This document shows positions 12,827 through 25,678 of a stretch of DNA of 64,000 nucleotides, in pieces. The stretch is from positions 17,855,001-17,919,000 of the forward strand of contig NC_063263.1 in assembly GCF_019578655.1 (NCBI RefSeq), written 5' to 3'. The notes below the pieces were generated by a model. It searched no databases. It had not been told where the DNA came from and worked only from the letters and a program-made list of their open reading frames with translations. The DNA comes from Ricinus communis. Its lineage: Eukaryota; Streptophyta; Magnoliopsida; Malpighiales; Euphorbiaceae. Made by a program: the position numbers and the translations under genes. Position 1 is the first letter of the stretch. Each line of letters starts with the position of its first letter.

Positions 12827-15800
12827 TTAGTGCCTCTTAGGCTCCCTCGGGTTCTCCCAACTAGAAAACAACACTCGCAGTATGGAATAGAAAATTGCCT
12901 TTATACAAGAGATTATGAAGTTCCAACAGGAAGAGGGCCAGTACCATGGATAAAGCAGCCGAAAAAACAAACTTATAAGATGTCGAAGGTATCGCCCGAC
13001 CTGTGCCAGAGTATTGATGTTATTTGTGACGAAATGTGCAAGTTCCATGTTTGATTATATAATGATCTTGAACTCATTATCAACCCTTTTATATTTTTAA
13101 TAACAAATTATCTCCAACCAGCATATTTTGGTAATTGAGGAAGAAGAATTCATTGATTATATGGCTCGAGACAAATGCATACAGGGATCGCTTTAATCTG
13201 TGAATATAATCAGGGAAAGTACTCACAGGGAAAAGCAAGTCCAAAGCATCCCAGGCTGCATGACGAACAGCTCTGGTAGGATACATTGGTCCACCAGGAG
13301 AAGTAAAGCTATACAAGCATGCCTTTAATCTTGTACTCGTGGTCATTCTCAGTTCCATACCTGCAGAAATTCATTGTACTACTTCAGACAGCTAGCAGAT
13401 ATAAAAGCTGTGCAATATCCAATATCTTTAATTCTTCGTAGTAGATTAGTACTACCTTGGAGAACTTTAAGACGTGAAAGGTAGTGCAATAGAACTGGCT
13501 CCACTTTTAATTTTTGAAGCTGAACAATGAAAAAAGTTTCACAGCATATGAATATGCCTTGAGATGTTTAACTCTTTTCTGTAAGCAGCAAAGGAGTATC
13601 AGTCGATTGAATATACCTGGTCTGCAAGTTCAATAACGAAGAAATCTACTGGCCCACCAACCAAGAAAGCATTTTGAAAAACAGGAAATTGCTTCAAGAA
13701 GCTTTCAAGCTTGTCATCTACACAGAACAATATATCATCAATGACTATGCAATTTGTTGTTAAATATCTATTCAATGCTTATATAGAGCATGAAGCTAAC
13801 CTGAGTTGTAAAAGAGTATGAATCTTGACAGTAGAAGAAACAGATCTCTCTGGGCCTAGATTAAATAAAGATCAATAAATTATTTTCCCTATATGTGCTG
13901 GCTAAACATTATGATTCCATGTTGTACAACATACTTTTCCAAGAGAATCATAATGGCAAAAATAATTGATATGTAGGACTAAAAAGTATAGGATCAGTGT
14001 CTGTGCCTCACCCGCACTGGAATTTTATTCAAGCGCATAGGCTCCAGGGCAACTTCCTCGAGGAGATACTGAAACCAATAGGAGAACAAATTATATAACC
14101 AAATGTGAAATAAAAGAACATATGCGGAGTTGGAAAATATAATACACTTGAGACAACAATTACCCGAAAGAGGGTTTGGAATCGCCTAGTGTTCGTTTGG
14201 ATGTCAATCCTGAAAATAGGTTTTATCATATCATGTTATAATTATTATACATTTGAAATAGGATACTGGAACATACAAGACAAGGAAGTACATTCAAGCA
14301 TAATATCCAAAGTCGTCAAAACCAGATTCACAAGGTTGTAATAAATAAGAGAAAATATCTACAGTATCAGCCCAAAAGAAAAACAATCAGCTGGCAAGTG
14401 CGAAACTGCTATTGAATGATATTAACTCACTAGCAACACTACCCCTTGCTATTTTCTCATCTCCTTCCATCACCAGATGGTGCTACTGCTCACTCGCTCT
14501 CCCCCTCTCCCTATTTGCATGTTAACTTCCGGATAAGTCATATGAGAGCTGACCAAAGGACATCCTTTAAGCAGATTGTTGAATATAAAATGGCATGACT
14601 TGGTCAATTTAATTTAATGTTAAGCAACTTAGGAATGAGTTTTGCAATGCCAAGGAGAAAAAGTTGCAAAGGTGCCAATACATAAGCGAACAGGGCCTAA
14701 TGTAATTTCATACCCAGATATAAAAAAATAAGAACAGCAAATTGTGTTGATATTTTCCCCTCCTGTAAAAGAACACAACTGACAAGAAGCTATGATTAAA
14801 ATGTTGATTTGTTGGCTCCAAAAGAGACAAAATATGATTTTTCTGCATTTTGATTGCATAGAGTGAGCAGAACCTAATTCATCTGGAAAGAGAGGACATA
14901 AAAAATTTCACATAATATGAACAACTTTAAACTTTCAGATATCAACTTCTTTTTCCACATTGGGCGGAATATGCAAACGTTTGGTGCAGTCAACAATCAA
15001 CTGCAATTTGCTCAGAAGCCATCAGCAGCTCCTAAGCAATATCTAGACTACTAGAAATCTATTAGATACCATATATTCATACCAGAAAACATTTGTGGCA
15101 CCTTGAACAAGAGCAGATGAATAACGTACAAGTACTTCAGTATTATCCAGTTGGGCCTCGAACAGCTGCAGTAAATGATACAAGCATATTTTTCATCATA
15201 ATATGGATTATCATTGACCATAATTTCAATGGCTAAAATAGATTTTGTTGGTATCTGAAGTAAAGAACCATATACACTGAAAAACAACACATTCAAAACT
15301 AAATCAAAATCTTTCACAGGCAGTATTTCAATAGATTATAGATTAATAAAGTAAAATTTCTTTCTTTTTAGAAGAAGTAATGAGATCAGATCTGACTTGT
15401 CTCGGGGTCAATTCATTTGGTTAAGTCAGAAATCCATATTGGAGACCCAGCACATATGATACAACATTAAAAGGTATCTGTGTCAACTTTGGGACAATTA
15501 CTGTGTCCATCCTTATATCTATTTTTGATGGAATCAGCAATCCAACTTTTATCTTTACCTATCCATTTTGAAAGTTGAGTGCCCCCGTAAGTATTTAAGC
15601 AAATGAATTAAAAAAATTTGAGTCAATAGTGACCTTCCACATAGAACATGGAAGAAAAGCATCAGAATAGCTGTCCAGCAATATCAATTTTCATGCAGCA
15701 GGCAGATGTAATATTGTAATAAAAAAATTTTAAGTATCACATACTTGGAACTCATAATGATGCCACATGGCGAGAAAGAAATAATAATGGAAAACGAAAA

Positions 15801-16808
15801 GGAGAAGAGGCTAAGCTGACATACCCATTTATGGAAAAGAAGAGAGAAAATATGTGATGCAAAAGACTGGCTCCAAAGTTGGACAATTAAATCAAGGATT
15901 CGTTTACTGCTTTCAGGCACTCCAACATAATAATCAGCAAGAACATTGTAAAAACATAATTGATCACCACTATCCTGTGCAGGAGATATACCATCTTCTT
16001 CGCTACTGAGAATAATATCTGCACTCAATTTCAAAACCAGAAACTGAGATGCCTACCTACAATTGCCATGTCTAACACATAGCAGCTGCAAATGATAATC
16101 AAACTGCCATGATCCACAACATAAACTTGAAAAAGTGAAGTTTTATTCTATGCCAAACTTAATTGGTAACAGCTAGGCACGCAGTTTAAAGGCATTTGTC
16201 TCATAGAAACTTAATTTTCCTGCTTCAGTGAATTTGAAACCACATAGTTGATAGTCCCATTAACACTAAAACTGATATAAAGAAGTAGTAACAGTTAAAA
16301 AAAAAAAAACATTATACAATCTAATAACCAAAAGCAAAATTTATACAGCTGCATGCATACTAATACTGTTGACATCTCAATCCTCATATAATTATTGACC
16401 TAAAATACCCACAATAAAAAAATTAAGAGAGAATGAACTGACTTTTGGCTCGGTCATCAACTTCCAGAGCTACGTCTGCAAACAGCTCTTGCAGCAAATT
16501 GCGTCTCTGCGATGCAGAAGCTAGTGCCTGAAACCAAAAAAAAAAGAAAAAGGAAATTAAAATTCCAATGTATTTTCTCTTAAAACAAAATTACGCTGAG
16601 TTGGAAAATGGTACACTTGCTTTCAGAAAACAACTAAAATAAGAAGAAGTTGTAATAATAAATCTATATCTCTTTAATTTTAAATAAGGAAAAATGATAA
16701 AAAACGCACCCGCTGGAGTTTCTTCTCGATTTCAAGAGTGAGGGCGTTGAGGTAATTAGATGAGGTAGGAGGCGTTGAAGACGATGGCGCTGCTGCTGCT
16801 TTTTCCAT
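12827..16808 (-). CDS. Conserved-looking plant protein of unknown function, 363 aa
   Basis: Eleven exons on the minus strand join in phase: 16808-16710, 16527-16443, 16018-15825, 15165-15083, 14209-14164, 14068-14012, 13855-13801, 13717-13617, 13519-13456, 13360-13227, 13000-12827. The start is MEKAAAAPSSST, a low-complexity Ala/Ser tail typical of a true N-terminus. The body is rich in Leu and aromatic residues (LDLIVQLWSQSFASHIF, RRFQTLFRYLLEEVALEP) and suggests an all-helical, repeat-like soluble fold. The last exon has two strongly hydrophobic stretches (LISLFFRLLYPWYWP, FIISCIKAIFYSILRVLF) that could anchor it in a membrane, before a basic tail ending PREPKRH. I do not recognise the family. 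The dense exon structure with perfect phasing argues for a real, constrained gene. The third-exon acceptor (16018) is the least certain junction. Confidence 0.85.
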
Positions 16809-18279
16809 TTTTCTTTTTTTGCTTTTTCTGAATTTGACGATGATTTGATCATTGCAATCAATCCGTTACCTCAAATAATTAGTAAAAGAATAAAAAAGAA
16901 AAAAAGAAAAGAAAAAAGTATTTACATCGATCCAAAAAGCAAAGAGATTATCTGAATTAGCTTCAAGTTCTTGTTAACAATAATACAACAGGATACAAGA
17001 GCTCGATCAAATTCAAGACCGGCAGATTTTGTGCGGTAACATATGACTAGTGTTTGGATCAGTTAAAAGCAAGAAGATTAAAATAAAAACATTTGCTTGC
17101 TTTTTCTTTATTTTTATTTTGTTTTTAATATGCTTGATTTAGTAATTAATGGAGTAAAAGAAAGAAGAAGAGTGAGAATTGGAATGGTGGTGAAGCTAAC
17201 GTGGCGTAGGAAGAAAAGCAGAGGAAAGAAATGGGGTGGTGCTGTTGCAGGAAACAGTGGTGTGTTATTACATTTTGTACACGTGGGTTTTACGTGGGTT
17301 TGTTCTGGCTTTTTCTTTTTCTTTTTTCTGGATAAATAAACGATTCACTGACCGGTGGTTGGATTTGAGGATAATCATTAATGTATACTCATTTACCCTT
17401 GGATTAGAAAAAAAGAATATATATATTATATATACAAAATAGTTTTAAAATAGCGGATAATTAGTTATTATACAGATTAAATAAAAAAATCTCATTAAAG
17501 TATATTATAACTAGTCTTTTTGTGCCTGTCCGATGGGCGGGGTAATATATCTTTTCGATTTTTATAAATATTATAAATTAATAAAGTATATCATTTTATT
17601 ATGTAAATATATTTTTCAGAAATATTATTTCTTAATTTTCTTAAAAATACAGTGTGATTATTTTTTAATAATATTTTTTAATTATTTTTTGATTGCTTTA
17701 TTAAAAACAACCATTTAAATGAAATAATAGTCCAATCATTAATTAATTTATTATAAAAAAATGAATGCACGCATTTAAAATTTAGAGTTAAATTTTTAAA
17801 ATGAAACTAAGCATATAATTTATAATAATATAGAAAAAAATCAACAAGAATTAACAGATTTAAATTTGTTATTGAATGAGATAAGATGTTTGTACCAACT
17901 ATTTAAAGAATGCAATTGATTTAATTTTCAATTTGAACACTATAATTATAATTAGGTAAAATAATACGAGTTTATAAATTCTTTTAGATATTTTGCATAC
18001 ACTCTAATTTTATTTCTTTATGAGTAACAAAAATATTGAAAGTGTAAATGACAAGTAATACTTTTTAAAGTGAAACCTATAAATTTATTAATTTATATAT
18101 AATGCAAAAATGATTTCACACAATTATAAGAGCTGATGAATAAAGCAGTCAAACTTAATCCTTTTAAGGAATCATGAAATTCTAGTAAATATAACAATAC
18201 TAAAATATGGAATTACAAACGAAATTAAAAAAGTGAGAAAGCTAAAAGGAGTTCCACCAATCACTAAACACCATTAGTT
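16809..18279. other. Promoter side of the 363-aa gene, then AT-rich DNA
   Basis: The first few hundred bases should contain the promoter and 5' UTR of the minus-strand gene; no clear TATA box was picked out. The open frames near 17.1-17.7 kb are low-complexity Phe/Lys/Ile runs with no family resemblance. Confidence 0.45.
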
Positions 18280-20345
18280 TTGATAAGTGAAGACGTTGTT
18301 TCTTGTTTTACATCTGGAACGACGCGTCAACTGTATTTTCTATAATTGAATCCTGTTGTAAAGATGTGGTAGATTCTTCCACTGGCTTATTTTTTAGTAT
18401 TTTTAACAATTTCAGTAGATCCTTTGTTTCTTGCAATTTCTAATAAATTATTGGATTTGTATGTAATATTATATAAGATGTATATAATAAGGTAATTTTG
18501 ATTATCTGATTACTTTTTTGCAAGTTGTATGGCTTCTCTAGTTGGTCACCAAGGACAAAAACGGTTGTAACTGTGTAGTTTTTCCAATCTTCTTTAAGAT
18601 TGTAATTATTTAATCTAATCTGAAACACAAATTGTTTGACTTCATTTTCTTGAATAATGGTGGAAGTTTATATGGTTGTTGGCCTTGTTTGTCTAGTAAA
18701 ATCATTCATGGTACACCAAATAACATTTGGCATTTTTTATCAAAAAGGACTAAAGATGCAACTCTTGTGGAGTCTTCAACTTCAATTTGTGATTTATACA
18801 TATAGATAATTGGAAAAATAGTTGTTAATAGGTGACTTATGATATTTTTTTTAAAACATATTAAGATGCACATATCTTGAAGTTGGGACATTTGGTTTTT
18901 TGAAGCAATCATAGTAATTGGAATCTTTATTTTCCAATTTTTTTCTACAAATGTCACAAGCTAAGTAGTATCAGCCAAAAGCGTTATTGATGCACCTTAT
19001 TCTCGCATTGACAGTGAATATTTTCTCCTATAATTAAGTGAGAAGGTGTAATGCTACGAAATAATATTTTAGTAGACACAGTTTTTATATTTTTGAATTA
19101 CCCGAGTCTCATATTCCCATATTGTTTGCTTTATTTGCTCTATAGTTGTTCTGTTTCTAAACATTTTATACTCTAACAATTCCTCGTCCGCACTACGTGT
19201 TGGCAAGTCTTCTCTGTATCTGATATTGATGTTAAAAAAAAAATTTGGTTAAAAAGATAGAGTTTTATAGTAAACAATATAAAATAAATAATTTTAACAT
19301 GTTTTATCTTATGTGCAATAATTTAACTTCAGGTATGTCTAAATTGATATGGACTCGCTAGCAGTCGTTGGAGAAAGTGTATATCGTCTTATTGTTTGAT
19401 AACATTATAATTTAATAAATAAACAATTTCGGAAGCAGGAGTATACATAGATGTCAAGTTGTATTGAAAGATATTACCTATAAATTTCTTTATTGTAGCT
19501 ACTGTCATAATGAAAATTCATTGTTCATTAAGCATTTGTAATTTCAATCGTATCTAATTGTTTTGCTAAAGCCTCCCATAATGTGACTTTGACTTTGTTA
19601 GACCTGTTTTTTTTTGCACATATTAATAATTTATGAAATTAATATTAAAAATATATAATAACTGTTTAATGAACTTTATGTGCATGTATGTTTACTTATT
19701 ATGTGGTAACTCAAGCTCGATTTTTGTTGTTTTTCCACATTTAGTTTATATATCTTCTTTTGAGGTCGTGGCTCTGAGGTTGTCGATGATATCTGCACTC
19801 CATGTTAATTTTAATTAGCTAAAATTAGAAAGATGTTTTCTCTCTTATTTCTTATATCTTTGTGGATGAAGTTTGATTGATACCTGTTAGAATCATATTG
19901 TCATTGCGTCTCTCGATAACAGTAATGTAATCAACAAACTGAAACTTGTTGTAAAGGAATTTTGCATTATATTTCTTCTTGTTGAATTATTTTTGTAAAT
20001 TGATTTTATAATCATTTGGAATGGACCTGTAATTTGCCAATGCTGATCCAATCTTAAAGTTCTGAATGACATAAATATTTTCCTCTTTCAAGTTAGACTT
20101 GTGTCGTTGTATTTGATTTTTGCGAATACTTGCCTGAATGCATTAGGAGAGATATATGATTTGTACATACATTATGTAGCATTAAACAATCTGTTTATAA
20201 ATATACATGCCTGGTTATCAATGAATATCATCTCGAGACATTACTTTATAAATATTTTTGGTGTTGATTGCCTCCTATACTTGTAAAAGTTTTACCCTTT
20301 TCTGCCATGTGTCTCTATAAGGAGTTAGATCCTTTATGAAGGTGA
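18280..20345 (-). pseudogene. Decayed RPA70-like single-strand DNA-binding protein gene
   Basis: Read on the minus strand, segments in order match the largest subunit of replication protein A as found in abundant plant RPA1-like genes. There is an N-terminal block FIKDLTPYRDTWQKRVKLLQV (near 20343-20280). Next comes a first OB-fold region with FQFVDYITVIERRNDN (near 19940) and KVTLWEALAKQLDTI (near 19590-19550). A C-terminal zinc-finger part has YYLACDICRKK (near 18960), followed by IEVEDSTRVASLVLFDKKC (near 18790-18720) and a last block LNNYNLKEDWKNYTVTTVF (near 18620-18560). Frames change between blocks and stops interrupt them: the usual Trp before YYLAC is a TGA. Some gaps may be introns. 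RPA-like genes of this type are often carried by plant Helitrons, but I saw no Rep/helicase frame or Helitron ends here. Confidence 0.75.
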
Positions 20346-20389
20346 ATAAAGATTTTAAAAGAAACATTGTTATGCAATTTTTTAATTTA

Positions 20390-20865
20390 AAAAAAAAAAT
20401 GTCATGGTTGTATAGATATTTATATATTATTGTTGATAGGTATACATGAATAAATAGAAAATAAGATGAAAGGTTTTAGGTTCAAATATTACCTTATAAT
20501 TATAATTATAATGGTGTAAAATTAAAATGCTTGAACTTCCTCATTTATTGGTATACATAATTAATGATCATTATGAATAATAGTTTCTAAATTACATTTT
20601 ATCATTTATTACCTTTCAATTGGAATAAAAAAAAATATCATGGATATAGAAATATTTATATAATGTTGTGTCCACAAGTATGCAAAAATAAATGCTATAT
20701 AAGATGAGAAGTTTTTAATTTAAAATTTACTTAATAAATAATAATTATAATGGTGTAAGATGAAAAGCCTTAAATTCAATCATTTATTGGTAAGCATAAC
20801 TAGTGATGTGAGTAATAGTTCCTTATTTTCATTTCATTATTTATTGCTTAATACATATTCATGTT
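20390..20865. repeat. Two-copy tandem duplication, about 239-bp unit
   Basis: TCATTTATTGGTA and flanking blocks (TCATGG.T.TA.A.ATATTTATAT, TATAATGGTGTAA.AT.AAA) recur at a spacing of about 239 bp (for example 20541 and 20780). Divergence is marked. It lies just upstream, in the sense of the minus strand, of the RPA-like relic. Confidence 0.65.
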
Positions 20866-21479
20866 TTAAATGCTTGTAATTTATTTTGTCCTTTTTTTTA
20901 TTTCTATTTTTTAAAAGCCAAGCTTATCATTTATTTTTTAAATTATTTCTTACATTTTATCCCATTTTTCTAATTATTTATAGTTATAAGGCTCTATGTT
21001 TTTAAGGCATTTAAACAATAAATAATTAGAAAAGTATATAAAATATTCATTTTTAATCTAATTTATTGTTTTTTATTATGTTATATTTTTTATTATAAAT
21101 TACAAAAATATGGTTTTTAATTTAATTTTTTAAATTTTAAATTTTAGTTGATTTTATTTTTATAATCAGATGTACAATTTTATTAAGTCAAAATTTTTGT
21201 TATCTTTAAGTTTATTTAGTGATCTTATTTATTTATTAAATTTTTAAGATTTAATTTTTCATGACTAATATATTGGCAATAAGTTGCTAACCTTAAGATC
21301 CACTAAATTGGTGTAAGACATCAATAAAACCATTATGGAGCTTTAGCGACCAACAATGACTCTATTTTTTATACTGCTATTGGAGTTTATTCTGGATGAT
21401 AAATCCAAAAAAAAATAGAAATTTGAAAGTACGTTGAAAGATTAAAAGATAAAGGAGTTGAAAGAGTAGGAAAATATTT
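20866..21479. other. AT-rich spacer before the viral relic
   Basis: Nothing recognisable on either strand. The change to a more balanced, codon-like composition near 21.5 kb marks the approach of the pararetroviral sequence. Confidence 0.4.
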
Positions 21480-21682
21480 AATTAAAGGAGCTCAAACAAT
21501 AGTAAAAGATTTAATGGAGAAAGAAAGAAGTAATAAGAAGAGAAGGTTTCGTGTAGATGTGCCTAAATGAAGAGAATTAGCTAAAAGAATAGGGAAGGTA
21601 CCACCTAGGAAAGAGGAAACATGTTTCAAAATATTACAAAGATTTGGGAAGGTACCACTTTGGTTTTAATCTCGTTCTAATT

Positions 21683-21695
21683 TGGTATCAGAGCC
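21683..21695 (+). other. tRNA-Met primer-binding site of the pararetrovirus
   Basis: TGGTATCAGAGCC is the complement of the 3' end of initiator tRNA-Met and marks the replication start in caulimovirids. It lies about 190 bp upstream of the first viral frame. The same motif also serves LTR retrotransposons, but there is no LTR next to it here. Confidence 0.85.
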
Positions 21696-21882
21696 AATTG
21701 GGTTCCGGGATTAGAAGCATATCTACATTACAAAGATTTTACATTCATTTTAAACTGCATCAGGTTTCCTATAGGCAAGTTCTGTTCATTTTATGCGCAG
21801 TAGTAAGACCCGATGGACAGGGCAGTAAAGCTGAGAGCTGTGGTCCAGGCTTGTCTAGAAAGTTATTTTGATTTAGGTTAAA

Positions 21883-23225
21883 ATGAATTTAGAACCTTTC
21901 TTCTGTAGATCTTCTTCTTTCTCAAATTCTTCTGCCTCTGAATCATCGAGGTACAAAGGTCTAGTAAATAGTGAAGAAATCACCATTGAAGATTTTTCAA
22001 AGCATATTGACGATTGGGAAATACCCAAAGTCCAAAAGAAACAAATTTTTGAGTTTTCAAAGTTCCCTCTCTTGAGGTGATTTTACAATCAAGATCAAGA
22101 AAGAGATATCCAAATTTCAAAGCCTTTTGAAGAGATTTATCTCTTAAATCCAAAGACCCTCCAAAAGCATATGGAAAAGGATTATAAGTATATCCACATA
22201 GGTCTAGTCCGGTGGGTATTAAGCCCTTACCGGAGAAGGTCTAGATACTTCCATATTAGCCGTCCTTAGGGATGCTAGGTTTACCAATTTCTATGATTCC
22301 TGTTGGAATGCTGTTGAGTCGAGCCTCGATAAAGGACCTATTTCTTTCAATTGTTTTCCAAATATCACGATTTCTTTAAACGATAAAAATGTTTTAAAGA
22401 GCATCGTTCTTCAAATCAAAACTCACAATTACAAAATGCTTGAAGGATCTATCCCGATAGCATTAATTTTCAAAATTTATTACAAAGCTATGATTTCTGC
22501 CTTTGGTTCCAAACACAAGCTTCACTCACCAAAGGGAGAAACACTGTTCCTACAGTAGGATCTATCCAAATCAAATGCAACTATTCCAAAAACCATTCAA
22601 TGGAAAGACATTACACTTCCAGAAGAATGGATCCTTGAAGGTGCAACCCAACCTACTTCTCCAAAGCAAACAGAACCAAACACAAACCTTAAACACATAG
22701 CCCAATATCCAGATGGAAAGGTAAAGATCTCATTCAACAGAAAGTCAACTTCCTCTAGATTTTCTGATGATGGTTCTTCAACCTCGACCATAGATATTGG
22801 AAGGGTATCCAAAATTCCTTCTGTTATCTATGCCCCTTATAAAGAACCAATTCCATCCCAAACACAACCTAGATTTTCAACATCTGATATTCCAAAAACA
22901 CTCCAGAATGTTGATTACCAAAGCAACATCCCCAGACCAGTCTACACTGATCCAAAGAATGATGACGAAGATATAGAGATAACCTCTACCCCATCTTCAC
23001 CATCACCATCGGCCATTACCCAAAACCTTGAAGCAGAGATCAACATGATTTCAAAAGAGTTCGAAATTGATAAAAAGCTCTTGCATGAAGATTTCTATTC
23101 AAAGAAAAACCATCTTAAGAAACTTTGGTTTTTTAAGAATTTTTTAAAAGAAAAAGATAGTATTCAAATGAAAATACTATCAATTTTGCATTCAAAACAA
23201 AGCCCAAATCAAATTTTTTGATTGG
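21883..23225 (+). pseudogene. Broken 30K-superfamily movement protein region
   Basis: An opening frame starts with ATG at 21883 (MNLEPFFCRSSSF) and ends at a stop at 22078-22080. The similarity continues in other frames, with the block LLNPKTLQKHMEKDYKYIHIGL near 22143-22205. The movement protein core follows near 22255-22470 and includes RDARFTNFYDSCWNAVESSL and GPISFNCFPNITISL. The Asp in the RFTNF..D context and the GP..F..FPN block are typical of 30K movement proteins, which open plasmodesmata for viral spread. At least two frameshifts separate these blocks, so the region is not functional. Confidence 0.8.
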
Positions 23226-24880
23226 TTTCAAATTTACTGCAAAGAAAATGGCATCCTTTATCCCTTTAAGGATAAGTCCATTAGTCCTGTCATAGTAAGG
23301 AACAAAGCCCCTAAATGGAAGGTAGGAGAAAACCTAACTGTCCAGTCTGAGCATCCTCCCCTTAGGAAGATAACCATTCCTTATGGAGAGAGTGAGATAG
23401 AGGCTACACCCTGGTGATAGGGCGAAGACCTTGAAAAGAATGTCAAGAATATTGTTCAACAGAACAATTATTCGAATACCTGTCTAAACACTATAGGAAA
23501 GCAACTGGTTAGAATAGAAAACCAGATTCAAAAGCCCCCTGTAGTGGTGACATCTCAATCCCCGATCGGTCAACCTAGAGTCGAACCAGTCGAGAAGCTT
23601 AAAACCCGTTTTAAGCCATATCAGCTTACAAAACCGAGCCAAGACCATTTCCAAAAGCAAACTGAGTTTGCCAAAGCAGTCAGAGAACAACTGAGTAGAT
23701 TAGCAACCTCTGAGTCATCCAAAAATCTAGTGCCAGATACTCCTCAAAGCAGTAGGAATATCAGTGCAATAGAACAAGCCCAAAGCGATGAATTAGATGA
23801 TTCAGGGCTTGAAAGCCCCATTCCAAAACCCTTCAACATCAACAGATTGGGAATCCAAGCCCCTAGATTAACCTGGAATACTCCTAGGAGTACTGCTCCA
23901 GATCTAGGAATTGAAAATAGGAACAACATCCTAACCCAGTCTAGATTCAATGCCTCTTCCGTCTATGAATGGAATATAGATGGAATGTCTGAGTACAACA
24001 TCCTTGGTCTCTTGCAACAGATGACCATGGCAGCCAATGCCTACAAAACCCAAAGTGGTACCTCCATAGAGCCATTCTTGAGCTCACCTGATAATGGATT
24101 TTCCGGCCGACAAAGGATGGTGGGATTATCATCTCACTCAAGCACGTGACTCAAATCCTAGGTGCTATCCAAACCACGGTGGAATGAACTCCCATTCTAG
24201 ATGAAATAGGAAATCCAATTGAGGATGCAGTGTCAACTCTAATCCTCACTATTTCTCTTCATTTCATAGGAGACCCTTCTCTGCTCAAAGACAAAAATGC
24301 CGAGCTCCTTAGCAACCTTACCTATAAGAAGCTTAGCAACTTCCAAAGTTACAAAGACACTTTCCTAACCAGAGTCATGCTTAGGGAAGATTCTAGCCAA
24401 CCTTCCGGAAAGAAAAGTTCTTAGAGTTTACCTAAGATTTTATGTGAAAGAGTTAGGAATACCATAAGAGAAGCCCATAACGGTCAAATCCCTTATGATT
24501 TCTACACTTATGGTGAGTTAGTTAGTCTAACCCAGAAAGAAGATTTAAAGATTTGTCATGACCTTAAGCTTCAAAGACAACTCAAATGGGAAATGAAAAA
24601 GACTAGGCAGGAACTAGGTAGTTTCAGCAGTTTAGTATAACCCAATAGAGCCCGTGTCTAGTTGCAAAGGAAATGCAAACTTGATTCTTATTCAAAGTCT
24701 TTCAAAAGAAGCGATTTTCCAAATATAGAAAGCCTTCTAAAAGCAAGGAGAATTTCTATAAAAAACCATCTTCTTCCAAATTTCATTCTAAATTTCCAAA
24801 GAAAGATTCTAAAAAAGATTTTTCAAAAATTACATGCTTTAAATGTGGTAAGAAAGGCCATACTTGAAGTATTGTAAGTT
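23226..24880 (+). pseudogene. Broken coat-protein (gag-like) region with zinc knuckle
   Basis: The longest frame (23544-24149, 201 codons) is hydrophilic and rich in Pro, Ser and Gln, like the region between movement and coat domains. After a stop the coat-like part goes on in other frames (DTFLTRVMLREDS near 24356-24394, NGQIPYDFYTYGELVSLTQK near 24480-24540). A basic stretch and a CCHC knuckle start (CFKCGKKGHT, 24834-24863) follow. The knuckle runs into a TGA just after its His because of a small indel, so the last Cys is out of frame. Coat proteins of this family package the genome, the knuckle binding nucleic acid. Confidence 0.75.
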
Positions 24881-25419
24881 TTCCAAAAGACTTCTTGAGA
24901 ATAGAAGAAGAAGTTTTGCAAAGATTTACGCTCTTCTAGTTGATTCATCCGAATCGAGTTCTCAAACGGTGAGGAAGAATTTCAAATCGATGAAATCAAA
25001 ACCTCGGTGATTGTTAGAGGATTCGGAGAGCTCTTCGAAGAACATTAATATGCTCACTAGGCAACAAGAAGCTCTTCTTGAGGCTGTAAAGCATATTAGT
25101 GATCCTCTTATTCAAAAGCAGGGTTTTAAAAGAGATTTTAAAAGCTGAATCGTTCCTTCTTCTAGTAAGAATACTTATGATCTTACTATGATTTTGGACA
25201 AAGGGAAGAAGTTGAAAAACCCTCTTCCTACATTCGGGAACTCAGGAAGGAGATTAAAACCATCAAAACAGAACTCGAAAGAGTTGAAAGAAAAACAACA
25301 AAATGATTCTCATTTTGCTTGAAGCTCGATCCTCAAACAGAATAGTGATTCCGATTCGATGAGGAAAATGATTTTCAAAACCTTGAAGTTTCCGAAATGT
25401 TCTGAAAACTTTATCAATG

Positions 25420-25615
25420 TTTTAAGGGAAATTACTTCAAGAAAATATTTGATTCAAATAAAGCTTGTTTTCCTGGTGATTTCCGGGATAGAAACCATCG
25501 CGTTGTTTGATCAGAGCGACCTCAATTGTATCAGGACTGGTTCCTAGAAGGTTTCATCAAGAAACCAAAGAAAGGCTGACTTGACCAATTCTTCAAAGAT
25601 TAAGATTGGCCGTGA
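25420..25615 (+). pseudogene. Aspartic protease remnant of the pararetrovirus
   Basis: The frame at 25359-25547 contains ALFDQSDLNCI near 25500-25533. Retroviral-type proteases have a DSGA motif at this place followed by DLNCI in the petuvirus group. Here the motif reads DQS and is followed by a frame break, so the catalytic motif is not intact. Position between knuckle and reverse transcriptase agrees with the family order. Confidence 0.6.
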
Positions 25616-25678
25616 AGCCGCAATTCTTAATAATAATATTGCTTTAAAAAATGTTTTTATTCTTACAAAGGATCTTCA

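Noticed and set aside
17097..17718. Several 60-80 codon frames between 17.1 and 17.7 kb
   Set aside because: Low-complexity Phe/Lys/Ile compositions without similarity, and no splice-consistent extension.
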